Positions 1-7,686 of a stretch of DNA of 14,361 nucleotides are shown piece after piece; the first letter of the stretch is position 1, and every line of letters starts with the position of its first letter. A program made the translations under genes and the position numbers. The notes beneath the pieces are model-generated. The model was not told where the DNA came from, made no database searches, and worked only from the letters and a program-made list of their open reading frames with translations. The stretch is from Azoarcus sp. (GTDB lineage Bacteria; Pseudomonadota; Gammaproteobacteria; Burkholderiales; Rhodocyclaceae), in contig JAIRWW010000033.1 in the NCBI GenBank assembly GCA_031268685.1, positions 1 through 14,361 on the forward strand, in the 5' to 3' direction.

Positions 1-93
1 TCGGCTTTGAACGACTTAATTTATATATAAATATCGTCAAAATGAATATGACAGCGATTTATCTTCGTTTTTGATTATAAGGGAATCGGAACG

Positions 94-270
94 TCAATCG
101 AAAATCTTGCCCGGATTCATGATGCCGTTCGGGTCGAGCGCGCGCTTGACGGCGCGCATGGCGTCGATTTCCGCCGCGCTGCGGCAGAGGGCGAGGAAGG
201 GTTTTTTGAGCGTGCCGATGCCGTGCTCGGCGGAGATCAAGCCTCCAAACGGCGGCAGTTCGGCGAAGAA
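94..270 (-). pseudogene. C-terminal remnant of an FAD-linked oxidase (GlcD/lactate dehydrogenase-type)
   Basis: Read on the minus strand, about 57 codons ending at the stop at 94-96 give a peptide with SAEHGIGTLKKPFL, then MRAVKRALDPNGIMNPGKIF. This is the characteristic end of the FAD-linked oxidase C-terminal domain found in glycolate oxidase subunit GlcD and D-lactate dehydrogenases; full-length family members have about 450-500 residues. The FAD-binding PP-loop domain and most of the substrate domain are missing. Upstream of the fragment (above about 270) the frame runs straight into dispersed repeat copy A, and nothing resembling the missing part is found between the repeats. It is therefore a truncated remnant, probably left after a repeat-mediated deletion or insertion. 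The family assignment rests on the EHGIG and DPNGIMNPGKIF motifs and is firm; the exact substrate cannot be told. Confidence 0.8.
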
Positions 271-477
271 AGGAGTCACAGCCGCAACAGAAACAGCAAG
301 CGTTATTTTTTGCCAGATCTCCGCCCCCTCTTGCCCGCTCTCCGCACCGACTCCCTCCGTCACGCGGCTCCGCCGCGCGACACCTCCCTCACCGAGGGAA
401 GCCAAACCCCACCTTCCTCTCCAAGTAAGTAGGGCGGGTGCAGCCCGCCGGTCGTAAAACTCTGATGCGAAGCATCA
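271..477 (+). repeat. Dispersed repeat family R1, copy A (partial)
   Basis: This stretch matches, almost base for base, the right half of copy B (about 700-909) and, inverted, part of copy C. Shared landmarks are AACAGAAACAGCAAGCGTTA, the palindromic CACGCGGCTCCGCCGCGCG region, AAGTAAGTAGGGCGGG, and the GATGCGAAGCATC palindrome at its right end. It abuts the truncated oxidase. No coding function is evident; peptides readable across it in several frames are low-complexity. Confidence 0.85.
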
Positions 478-480
478 CCA

Positions 481-909
481 ATCAGGGATCAGATTGTGGA
501 GTGCGATGGCAGCACTGCCGGAAATCAGTGATTGGGTAATTACGCTGGATGTTCATTTGGTTTTTCCTTTCCTTTCCGGCGTTTGTCGCCGCAAAACTAC
601 TGATCCCTGATTCCTGACCTCTGATCCCTGAACCCGACGCAAAGCGTCGCAAGCCCAAGCCTTCCTCTTGAGGAAGGTGGCTCGCCGAAGGCGAGTCGGA
701 AGGAGTTGCAGCCGTAACAGAAACAGCAAGCGTTATTTTTTGCCAGATCTCCGCCCCATCTTGCCCGCTCTCCGCACCGACTCCCTCCGTCACGCGGCTT
801 CGCCGCGCGACACCTCCCTCACCGAGGGAGGCAAAACCCCACCTTCCTCTCCAAGTAAGTAGGGCGGGGGCAGCCCGCCGGTCGTAAAACTTTTGATGCG
901 AAGCATCAC
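481..909 (+). repeat. Dispersed repeat family R1, copy B (long form)
   Basis: About 430 bases are repeated in inverted orientation as copy C near 6660-7128. Its left part carries ATGGCAGCACTGCCGGAAAT, TTTCCTTTCC and several CTGATCCCTGA-type phrases; its right part equals copy A. Internal small palindromes (GCGACGCTT-type, CTCGCCGAAGGCGAG, GATGCGAAGCATC) suggest a mosaic, structured, non-autonomous repeat. No transposase is encoded. Confidence 0.85.
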
Positions 910-921
910 AATTCAGGGAAT

Positions 922-963
922 AAGTGAAAAGTGAAGGGTGAAAACTCACTTTTCACTTTTTTT
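922..963 (+). terminator. Long perfect hairpin followed by a T tract
   Basis: Arms AAGTGAAAAGTGA (922-934) and TCACTTTTCACTT (946-958) pair perfectly over 13 bp around an 11-base loop, and seven T occur at 957-963. This has the form of a rho-independent terminator on the + strand. No + strand gene ends just before it, so it may instead be part of the local repeat mosaic. Confidence 0.4.
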
Positions 964-998
964 CCAGCACATTCCGCCGCAAGGAAAGAACTTGGAGC

Positions 999-1323
999 GC
1001 GGGCTTCCAGCCCGCATACCACTTATTCCGGCGCGAAGCGTCGCAAGAATCCCAGGCCCCGCAGGGGCCACACCCCGATAACCCCCGGCGTCAGCCGGGG
1101 GCCAGCCGCTCCCCATCCGCGCAGCCCCAACGGGGCGTGACACCATGACCTGCTACACGCCGAGAGATGTAACGCCCCGTTGGGGCTACACAGAGAGAGA
1201 CATCTATCCCCCGGCTGACGCCGGGGGTTATCAAGGTGCCGTCCCTTCGGGACGGACAACGCTCCCGCTTGCAGCGCAGCGGGCCATCCGGCGCTCCCGC
1301 TCGGAAGATTGCGAACAGGTTCT
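999..1323. repeat. Palindrome cluster 1 (REP/BIME-like)
   Basis: A run of GC-rich hairpins: GCGGGC/GCCCGC at 999-1015, GGCCCC/GGGGCC at 1055-1069, a 20-base palindrome at 1082-1101, GCCCCAACGGGGC at 1124-1136, GCCCCGTTGGGGC at 1174-1186, the mirrored 20-base palindrome at 1208-1227, and CCGTCCC/GGGACGG at 1239-1255. The cluster is itself roughly symmetric: the second half is the inverse of the first. It ends at 1307-1323 with GATTGCGAACAGGTTCT, an edge sequence shared with clusters 2, 3 and 4. The same hairpin order recurs at 14097-14330. Confidence 0.85.
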
Positions 1324-1985
1324 AAAACAAAGCGACACTGAAATGGCAAACGCAGTGCGGCAGAAATACCGAAAATCCGGCGAGATGCTTGAGCGTTGTT
1401 TTCATGTTGTTGTCAACCGGCTGAAAGTTTTTCCAGAGACGGCGCCTGACTTTGCGAGGGTGAGCCGTGCCTGATTGGAAAAGCATTATCCTTTTCCGCC
1501 CGAGGAGAAAAGGCCGGGTTACGTTTTGCCACTCTCCTGCTGGCGGGAAGTGGCGCGGAGATAATCCGCCGATCCACTTCTTGCAGGGAGAAATGCAAGT
1601 CCAATGTATGCGACACATTCGTTTGAATCGCATCCGAGGTGGCGTTTCCATTTGATAAAAGATTGGGCGGAGGCATATAATCGGGTGCTGCGCTTTTTTG
1701 ACAAGCGCAGGTCATCCAAGAAAAGCCGGGGAAAACAGGGTGAGCCTTTTCGGAAACAGCCAGATCATGGGGCGCGAAGGCGCTGTGGGTGGGTGTTTGT
1801 GCAAAATTTCTCCCGTTTTCGTGTTTTTCCCCGCGACGCTTTCCCCCGCCAGTTTCCCGTCTTCCTCCCGCCGTCTCCTGCCTTGGAGCGCATCGCCGGC
1901 CCCTGGGCCGGTTTGTTCCAGGGCATCGCGCGCGGGCGGATGCCGTATCCGAGCGATTCGATAAATACCGTGATGAAAGGACACA
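1324..1985. other. Gene-poor region upstream of the autotransporter
   Basis: No convincing coding region is seen on either strand: the open frames have arginine- and proline-rich, frame-shadow composition and no recognisable motif. An 8-bp palindrome (CTGCGCTT/AAGCGCAG, 1688-1710) holds a TTGACA at 1698-1703, but I see no credible -10 box at the right distance. The region presumably contains the autotransporter promoter and a leader. A Shine-Dalgarno AAAGGA occurs at 1976-1981. Confidence 0.5.
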
Positions 1986-4289
1986 ATGATGCGTTCGAAA
2001 AAATCCCAAGGTTCTCCGTCCCGTTTTCCGCGCCGCCCCGCCGAGCACACGCGCTTCCCGAAGACGAAGATTTTTCTCCTGGTTTCCAGCCTTCTCGTCC
2101 CGGCGGCGACGTTTGGGCAGCAAGTGAACAGCCTCAGTAATTTATCTAGCGCCTTGCACTCGGGTGGCACAGTAACGGTTCCCGTCAGCGGCGTTGCTTT
2201 TGGATCCACCGCAGAGGCGGTCACCGGCATCCCCGCCAGTACCACGCTTAAAGGTGCCACGGCGAGCGGGTTTACGTCGAGCATCGAGGCAATGACAGCC
2301 GACATTCTCAAGGTGATGTACCAGCGGAAAGGCGACGCGACCGACACGCTGCTCGCCGATTCTGTGTGGACGCAGGTCGGCGGTTTCACGCCGTCCGGGC
2401 TGAGTTTCATTCAGGGAGTGGTCAGCCAGAACAGAGGAACGCAGCCTACGAGCAACCAGACAGCTTTTAATCGCTCCCGCTGGCTGACGACGAGCAACAA
2501 TTTTGGTTTCAACAACGTGCATTTCAGAAATGTAGTGGTAGAAAATACATTTACCTACAATCCTGACCCTCCTGCCACTGGCGCTGGCGGCATGGTCAAC
2601 GGATTGATCGGAAATGTCGACAACAACACCGGCAACATCGCTTTTACCCAGATCACCGACAATGCCTTTACAGACATCGAGGTCGGCCTGGCGGGCTATC
2701 GGGATACGCACTACATGGCCGGCGGCGGCATCGTCGGTCTCAGAGCCACGGCCGGTTCGGTTTCCACTGAAAAGATCGAAGGCAATGTGTTCAAAACCAT
2801 CACGGTAAAAACGACCGATCGCAGTGGGAAAACTACTGGAGCAGGCCTTGTCCAAAGCGCCTATATCGAAGGGGGCGGCATCATCGGCCTCGACGCGGTT
2901 TCTTCGCCGGCGAAGATATCTGGCCATGCCGAGCTTGGGTCGTTGTCCTCCAATCTTTTCACCGGCATAACGGTAGGTTCCGGCGACATCATCCTGGGCG
3001 GCGGCGTGGTGGGCGTGAACAACAACAGCCAGAATTACAATGACTCCACCTACGCGAAAATAAAAGAAGTCTCCGGCAACATCTTCGGCAACGGCGCGAC
3101 CGGGGACATTGACGTCAGCGCCTACTACTCCCTGCGCGGCGGCGGGGTGATCGGCATCAACGGTCTTTCCAACGCGGCGGTGCAGATGGACTTTCTCACC
3201 AACAACGTCTTCGCGGGCATTGCGGTGGAATCGGAAGCCAGCTACATCAAAGGCGGCGGCATCGTGGGCCTGCAGAGCAATGACAACGACCCCAACCCCA
3301 ACCCCAAACCCAAAGAAGATCATACTTACGATCCGGTTAACGACGAATCGGCCCGCAACTTTCTCCACGTCGCGGACAACAACCTTTTCCTGAATGCCCA
3401 AGTCACAGCCGGCACCTATCTCGACGGCGGCGGCATCATCGGCCTGCGGGCCAACACGGGCGCGGCCTACCTCAGCAGCCTGACGAACAATGTTTTCAAA
3501 GATCTGACGATAACAACGAAGGGACCCGACACTACAGACACTACATATTCTCTGCGCGGCGGCGGCATCGTCGGCGTGTCTTCCGGGACACAGGGGGTCG
3601 TGGGGAGTGTCACGGGCAATTATTTCGGCGACTTGAAGGTAAGCACGGCGGGCAAGCTGCGTGGCGGCGGTATCCTCGGGGCGCAGGTCGACAGCGATGG
3701 TGATTCTTCTTCTGCCGCTATCCTCAGCGAGATCACGGGCAACAGATTCATCGGTCTCAACGTCGACGCCGGCGGCGCGATCCTGGGCGGCGGCATCATT
3801 GGCGTCGAGAATCCGGACGGGCAGAGGAACGGCTTGACGACAGTGGACAACAACCACTTCGACCAGATCACGGTTCACTCGGATTCCTTCCTGTCTGGCG
3901 GCGGCGTCGTCGGCGTCCGGGCGGTGGGGGGACACGCGGTGATCGAGACCCTCACCAACAGTCAGTTCTACGGAAGTTGGGGGGGGGGGGCAAGACGGAT
4001 GTTAGCGCCAATGAATACCTCGAAGGCGGCGGCATCGTCGGCGTTCGCTCCGACACCGGCGGCTCGATCGGGACGATCGACAACACCTGGTTTGCCGGTT
4101 GGAGAGTCACGGCGGGCACCTTTATCGATGGCGGCGGCATCGTCGGCGCGACCGGCTCCACTGGCGACTACATTGCCACCGGCATCACCAGCATCGTCGA
4201 CAGCGTCTTCTACGGTAATGAGATCAGGGCCAAGAACGGGCAGATCATGGGCGGCCTGGTCTACAGCTACGGCTTGGCCGGCGGCTTGA
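1986..4289 (+). CDS. Autotransporter passenger, N-terminal part (frame broken at poly-G tract)
   Basis: This is the upstream portion of a type Va autotransporter adhesin-like protein. ATG codons lie at 1986 and 1989; AAAGGA (1976-1981) is better spaced for 1989. A basic, extended N-terminus precedes a hydrophobic stretch (KIFLLVSSLLVPAATFG), predicting signal peptidase cleavage near residue 44. The passenger carries ten GGG[IV][IVL]G motifs at residues near 246, 296, 338, 385, 423, 481, 525, 560, 601 and 638, each preceded by an NN.F or N.F motif. The arrangement is typical of a right-handed beta-helix and recalls the FxxN/GGA[ILV] repeats of Chlamydia Pmp proteins. In-frame homology ends at residue 665 in a run of 12 G (3979-3990). 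The remaining ~100 residues are an out-of-frame tail rich in Ala, Ser, Arg and Pro, ending at 4289. As written, the product would be secreted to the periplasm without a translocator. Confidence 0.85.
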   Translation: MMRSKKSQGSPSRFPRRPAEHTRFPKTKIFLLVSSLLVPAATFGQQVNSLSNLSSALHSGGTVTVPVSGVAFGSTAEAVTGIPASTTLKGATASGFTSSIEAMTADILKVMYQRKGDATDTLLADSVWTQVGGFTPSGLSFIQGVVSQNRGTQPTSNQTAFNRSRWLTTSNNFGFNNVHFRNVVVENTFTYNPDPPATGAGGMVNGLIGNVDNNTGNIAFTQITDNAFTDIEVGLAGYRDTHYMAGGGIVGLRATAGSVSTEKIEGNVFKTITVKTTDRSGKTTGAGLVQSAYIEGGGIIGLDAVSSPAKISGHAELGSLSSNLFTGITVGSGDIILGGGVVGVNNNSQNYNDSTYAKIKEVSGNIFGNGATGDIDVSAYYSLRGGGVIGINGLSNAAVQMDFLTNNVFAGIAVESEASYIKGGGIVGLQSNDNDPNPNPKPKEDHTYDPVNDESARNFLHVADNNLFLNAQVTAGTYLDGGGIIGLRANTGAAYLSSLTNNVFKDLTITTKGPDTTDTTYSLRGGGIVGVSSGTQGVVGSVTGNYFGDLKVSTAGKLRGGGILGAQVDSDGDSSSAAILSEITGNRFIGLNVDAGGAILGGGIIGVENPDGQRNGLTTVDNNHFDQITVHSDSFLSGGGVVGVRAVGGHAVIETLTNSQFYGSWGGGARRMLAPMNTSKAAASSAFAPTPAARSGRSTTPGLPVGESRRAPLSMAAASSARPAPLATTLPPASPASSTASSTVMRSGPRTGRSWAAWSTATAWPAA

Positions 4290-6490
4290 CCATCACCGAC
4301 AGCATTTTTTCGGATAACGTTTTCTATTCGGACGTTACGTCCTCATATGCCGGAATCCAGATCGGACCGAAAGTGTATGGTGCTGTGACCGTGGATACCG
4401 GTGTGGTCGCGCCTTCAGGTTCTCATACACTCACCCTGAAGGCCACTTCCACAGGCAGCACGCAGTTCATGCGCAACGAGACCTACGAAAATGGCAAGCT
4501 GGTCCGTGCCCATTCCCTCTACTTCGGGACGATTCCCAGCCTGACGGGACTGAAAGGCAATAACAGCTTGCGAGCTGAAGCCAATACAGCCCAGGCTGAC
4601 GCGGCGCTCATCATCGACACCCACGGAGTGCTCCTCTACGGAGTGCTCCTCTATGATCCGATCTGGGTCAATCAGGACGGTGGCAAAACCTTCAACATGA
4701 CGGTTCAGGGCGGCGGCGACTTTTTCTGGAACGGTGTGAACACTTTCACTGTTGGCGCGCCGGGAACGATCAAGGTGAATTCCGGCATCACCACTTTCAT
4801 GAACGACGGTTTATCCGATCCCTTCACCCTCGTCGCGCCCGACCACAGTTTCTCCCTCGCGCCGGAAGCGCGGATCAACGTCATGGGCAGAAACACTATG
4901 ACCCTCGCCCACGCCGACCTGCAAGGCACTCTTTTTTTTAACCTGTACGCAACCACCAAGGACAAGTCGGAGACTGCGCTCCTGACCCTGCACACGTCCG
5001 AGGCGGTCAATATCGACGGGAGCATCATCCGGCTCAACAATTTCGGGGCCGGGCCGATTTTTCAGGCGGGTGACAGTTTCTATCTGATCCGTACCGACGG
5101 TAAAGACTTCCTGCAAGGCAACCCCGCCAATAACCACGCCTATGCCCGCCAGGGATTGCTCGTCGGCTATAACTTCATCATCGACAAAAAGCCGTATGGA
5201 ATGGATGAGGATGGAAACCAGTATCTCGTCGCCCGGCTGGAAGAACAAAAAGCACAGGTGGATCCCAATCCGCCGGTCGTCTACATGTCATCCCCGTCTG
5301 TCCCGTCTACCCCACAAGAAAGTGACCCGACCACCCCGCCCACCCCGTCGCCGCAACCGACCCCGACTCCTGTCCCGGAGGGCGACCCGCCTGCCCCACC
5401 CGTGCCGCCTGAGCTGCCTGTCTCACCGCCGGTCATTCCGCCGGTCAACCCGTCGGGCAACACGCCGGTCAACCCGCCGCCGGTCAACCCGTCCCCGGTC
5501 ATCCCGGCTTCCGGTGGTATGCCACCGATCGGCCCCGCCCTTGAGACCACGGTGCTGGTCGGCGGACGGGCCGCGGGCCTGGCTTTCCTCGCCCAACGGG
5601 ACGGCTGGCTGCCGGATCACAGCTATCAGGCCGCCGACCTCGCGCTGGACGAGAACCGGAGCGAACGCGCCTGGGTTCCCTTCGGCGGCGTCGACGCCGC
5701 CCGCCTGCACGTCAAGACGGGTTCCCACATCAAGATGACGAGCAGCAACATGCTGCTTGGCCTGGCCACCCGCCGCCGCGGCGATTCGGGTGTCTTCCTC
5801 TTTGGCGCCTTCATGGAAGCGGGCCATGCCGACTACGACACGCGCAACCACTTCTCCGGCCTGCTGCCGGAGATTCGCGGCGACGGCAAGCTGTGCGCCC
5901 TCGGCGGCGGTCTGATGGCCCGCCATACCTGGAACAACGATTTCCGGATCGAGGCCTCCCTGCGGGGCGGGCGCCTGAAAAACGAGTTCCGCGCGAAGAA
6001 TTACGAGGATCCTGATACCCTCGCGCCCGCCAGCTACAAGCTCCACGACCGCTATCTCGCCGCGCATCTGGGCGTGGGACACGGTTGGCAAATCAGCGAG
6101 AAAAACAAACTCGATCTCCTGTTCCGCTACTATTGGAGCCGCCAGGAAGGCGGTAACGCCACGCTGTCCAACGGCGAACGGATGCGTTTCGAAGACGACG
6201 ATTCGCGGCGCGCCCGGGTTGGAGGACGCTGGACCCATACGTGGGAGGAAAACCGTTTCTGGTACATCGGCGCCGCCGTGGAGCGCGAATTCGACAGCAA
6301 AGCCAAGGCCAGCGCCTACGGTTTCGACTTTGACGCGCACGACTTCGAGGGCACGGTGGCCATTGGCGAAATCGGAGTGATCATCCGCTCCCACAAAAAC
6401 AGCCCGTTCTCGCTCGAAGCCGGTCTCCAGGGATACACCGGGAAATTCAAGGGGGTATCCGGCGGTGTGAGAATCGGCTGGGAGTTCTAA
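3977..6490 (+). CDS. Autotransporter C-terminal part: passenger end, proline-rich linker and beta-barrel
   Basis: This frame continues the passenger directly after the poly-G tract, with GGGIVGVRS and GGGIVGATG repeats and a degenerate MGGLVYS. The nominal TTG at 3977 has no ribosome site of its own, so it is the rest of the preceding gene rather than an independent one. Order (residues from 3977): passenger to ~425; a linker of Pro, Thr, Ser and Val with VNP and PVNPSP repeats at ~430-513; autotransporter beta-barrel (PF03797-type) at ~520-837, with alternating aromatic/hydrophobic strands and a final ...RIGWEF, the terminal Phe recognised by the BAM complex. The barrel length (~310 residues) is normal. 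With 13 G the fused protein would have 1501 residues, with 10 G 1500. A 15-base tandem duplication lies within it. A strong terminator follows the TAA by about 90 bases. Confidence 0.88.
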   Translation: MGGGGKTDVSANEYLEGGGIVGVRSDTGGSIGTIDNTWFAGWRVTAGTFIDGGGIVGATGSTGDYIATGITSIVDSVFYGNEIRAKNGQIMGGLVYSYGLAGGLTITDSIFSDNVFYSDVTSSYAGIQIGPKVYGAVTVDTGVVAPSGSHTLTLKATSTGSTQFMRNETYENGKLVRAHSLYFGTIPSLTGLKGNNSLRAEANTAQADAALIIDTHGVLLYGVLLYDPIWVNQDGGKTFNMTVQGGGDFFWNGVNTFTVGAPGTIKVNSGITTFMNDGLSDPFTLVAPDHSFSLAPEARINVMGRNTMTLAHADLQGTLFFNLYATTKDKSETALLTLHTSEAVNIDGSIIRLNNFGAGPIFQAGDSFYLIRTDGKDFLQGNPANNHAYARQGLLVGYNFIIDKKPYGMDEDGNQYLVARLEEQKAQVDPNPPVVYMSSPSVPSTPQESDPTTPPTPSPQPTPTPVPEGDPPAPPVPPELPVSPPVIPPVNPSGNTPVNPPPVNPSPVIPASGGMPPIGPALETTVLVGGRAAGLAFLAQRDGWLPDHSYQAADLALDENRSERAWVPFGGVDAARLHVKTGSHIKMTSSNMLLGLATRRRGDSGVFLFGAFMEAGHADYDTRNHFSGLLPEIRGDGKLCALGGGLMARHTWNNDFRIEASLRGGRLKNEFRAKNYEDPDTLAPASYKLHDRYLAAHLGVGHGWQISEKNKLDLLFRYYWSRQEGGNATLSNGERMRFEDDDSRRARVGGRWTHTWEENRFWYIGAAVEREFDSKAKASAYGFDFDAHDFEGTVAIGEIGVIIRSHKNSPFSLEAGLQGYTGKFKGVSGGVRIGWEF
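3979..3990 (+). repeat. Poly-G(12) tract, candidate phase-variation switch
   Basis: Twelve consecutive G lie inside the autotransporter reading frame. The upstream frame reads TGG GGG GGG GGG GCA, while the passenger repeat pattern continues in the frame GGC AAG ACG GAT. Joining the frames needs a total of 13 G (gain of one) or 10 G (loss of two). Tracts of this length are hypermutable by slipped-strand mispairing in contingency genes of Campylobacter, Neisseria and Helicobacter. Confidence 0.85.
4625..4654 (+). repeat. In-frame 15-bp tandem duplication
   Basis: GGAGTGCTCCTCTAC (4625-4639) is followed by GGAGTGCTCCTCTAT (4640-4654), duplicating the peptide GVLLY in the late passenger. One base differs, so the duplication is not brand new. 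Being a multiple of three, it changes length without breaking the frame. Confidence 0.9.
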
Positions 6491-6565
6491 GAACCTGTTT
6501 TCGATCTTTCAGGCGGGCAGGACAGGCCCCGTCGGGGCCTGAGATTCTTGCGGCGCTTTGCGCCG
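6490..6565. repeat. Palindrome cluster 2 (partial)
   Basis: Starting at the last base of the autotransporter stop codon, AGAACCTGTTTTCGATC is the inverse of the edge of cluster 1 (1307-1323). It is followed by GGCGGGCAGGACAGG, the hairpin AGGCCCC/GGGGCCT near 6523-6540 and CGGCG/CGCCG at 6551-6565. The left edge of cluster 4 (14075-14110) matches closely. Confidence 0.75.
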
Positions 6566-6577
6566 GGACGTCAGGAT

Positions 6578-6608
6578 CAGTGGGACGCTGAAAGCGTCCC
6601 ACTGTTTT
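6578..6608 (+). terminator. Rho-independent terminator of the autotransporter gene
   Basis: A perfect 12-bp stem, CAGTGGGACGCT (6578-6589) and AGCGTCCCACTG (6593-6604), closes a GAA loop and is followed by TTTT. It lies 88 bases after the autotransporter stop codon. Confidence 0.85.
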
Positions 6609-6659
6609 ACGCCAGAAAGAAAAACACAACCTCCAACCCCGCATCCTGATCCCTGATTG

Positions 6660-7128
6660 GTGATGCTTCGCATCAAAAGTTTTACGACCGGCGGGCTGCA
6701 CCCGCCCTACTTACTCGGAGAGGAAGGTGGGGTTTTGCCTCCCTCGGTGAGGGAGGTGTCGCGCGGCGAAAGCCGCGTGACGGAGGGAGTCGGTGCGGAG
6801 AGCGGGCAAGAGGGTGCGGAGAGCGGGCAAGAGGGTGCGGAGAGCGGGCAAGAGGGTGCGGAGAGTGGACAAGAAATAACGCTTGCTGTCGCTGTTACGG
6901 CTGCGACTCCTTCCGACTCGCCTTCGGCGAGCCACCTTCCTCAAGAGGAAGGCTTGGGCTTGCGACGCTTCGCGTCGGGTTCAGGGATCAGAGGTCAGGA
7001 ATCAGGGATCAGTAGTTTTGCGGCGACAAGCGCCTGAAAGGAAAGGAAAAACCAAATGAGCATCCAGCGTAATTACCCAATCACTAATTTCCGGCAGTGC
7101 TGCCATCGCACTCCACAATCTGATCACT
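6660..7128 (-). repeat. Dispersed repeat family R1, copy C (inverted, expanded)
   Basis: This is the reverse complement of copy B: it begins with the GATGCTTCGCATC palindrome and AGTTTTACGACCGGCGGGC, and ends with GGCAGTGCTGCCATCGCACT. It differs from copy B by an array of four 21-base units where copies A and B have a single unit. It stands in inverted orientation on the far side of the autotransporter gene. Confidence 0.88.
6792..6875 (+). repeat. 21-bp tandem array (4 units)
   Basis: Four head-to-tail units of the form GGTGCGGAGAGCGGGCAAGA plus one base start at 6792, 6813, 6834 and 6855. The first three are identical; the last has three changes (GTGGAC in place of GCGGGC, and a final A). 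It lies inside repeat copy C. Confidence 0.92.
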
Positions 7129-7154
7129 GATCCCTGGCATCTGATCCCTGAAAG

Positions 7155-7281
7155 TCACGCCCCGTTGGGGCTAAAGTCGTGATCGATGACGCAATCCCCG
7201 GCTGGCGCCGAGGGTAATCAAGGGATGGCCCCTGCGGGGCCTGGCCTATCCTGCCTGCCCGAGAGTCGCAAACAGGTTCGA
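7155..7281. repeat. Palindrome cluster 3 (partial, degenerate)
   Basis: ACGCCCCGTTGGGGCTA, a decayed CCCCGGCTGGCGCCGAGGGT palindrome, GGCCCCTGCGGGGCC, and the edge sequence GTCGCAAACAGGTTC appear in the same order as in the right half of cluster 1 plus its edge. It closes the repeat block between the autotransporter and the R-body island. Confidence 0.75.
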
Positions 7282-7455
7282 GGCGTCGTTGATCATCGTC
7301 TGATAGCCGCGCCGCCCCATCAGTGCGTGTCGGTGGCCCAACCGAACGGGAACGCGATTGCTTTGGGAAAACGCTTGCCTTTTCTTTTATCATTTCAGAG
7401 AATTGCACACGCTACACGAGGTGATTGACAAAAAACATGAAAAGGGAAAAAGACC

Positions 7456-7686
7456 ATGAACGAAGTAGAAACGCCAGAGAGTGAAAGCAAAGGCCGGTTG
7501 GAGATCGCCGGTACCGGGCCGCACGGGGTAAATAACTTGGCCCGATTCTTGCCGCAAACAAGTCATTATCAAGCCCGCATAAGTTGGGGGGAGCGAAGCG
7601 AACCCCAACACACCATTCGAACGCTTCATGTCGAAATGTTGAGGCTCGCTTTGCTCACCCCAACCTATACGGGTTGTCTTTGGTAG
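7456..7686 (+). CDS. Small open frame running into a short repeat (doubtful)
   Basis: An ATG at 7456 is preceded by AAAGGG with a 9-base spacer and opens a 76-codon frame. The first ~40 residues (MNEVETPESESKGRLEIAG...) look plausible but match nothing I recognise. The rest, from about 7583, is read through the MITE-like repeat and gives the WGERSEPQH-type peptide that such repeats produce. It may be the start of a small gene interrupted by the repeat, or simply noncoding sequence upstream of the R-body island. Confidence 0.22.
   Translation: MNEVETPESESKGRLEIAGTGPHGVNNLARFLPQTSHYQARISWGERSEPQHTIRTLHVEMLRLALLTPTYTGCLW
7583..7665 (+). repeat. MITE-like short repeat, copy 1
   Basis: Imperfect terminal inverted repeats: left GTTGGGGGGAGCGAAGCGAA, and right, read inversely, GTTGGGGTGAGCAAAGCGAG. 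The total length is about 83 bases with no coding capacity of its own. A diverged copy in the same orientation lies at 13972-14055, just beyond the R-body operon. Confidence 0.7.

Noticed and set aside
1055..1255. Regular palindromes that might suggest a CRISPR array.
   Set aside because: Units are different hairpins in mirror order, with no constant repeat separated by unique spacers of constant length and no cas genes.
1023..1349. Open frames encoding PPADAGGYQG-like peptides.
   Set aside because: They are translations of the palindrome cluster and recur at the other clusters; repeat DNA rather than genes.
1698..1726. A TTGACA box as a sigma-70 promoter for the autotransporter.
   Set aside because: No acceptable -10 box 16-18 bases downstream; the box is part of a small palindrome and nearly 290 bases from the start codon.
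1413..2410. Several long minus-strand and plus-strand open frames upstream of and over the autotransporter start.
   Set aside because: Arg/Pro-rich composition, mutual overlap and no motif; partly opposite the signal-peptide region of the real gene.
2142..3935. A 597-codon open frame on the minus strand opposite the passenger.
   Set aside because: It is the antisense shadow of GGC-rich repeat codons; its peptide is rich in DDAA and VVV repeats, with no ribosome site or family resemblance.
5423..6394. A 323-codon minus-strand open frame opposite the beta-barrel.
   Set aside because: Shadow of the barrel-coding frame, which has clear strand pattern and terminal Phe; the minus-strand peptide has no recognisable features.
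7425..7455. TTGACA at 7425-7430 as a promoter.
   Set aside because: Too close to the ATG at 7456, with no -10 box.
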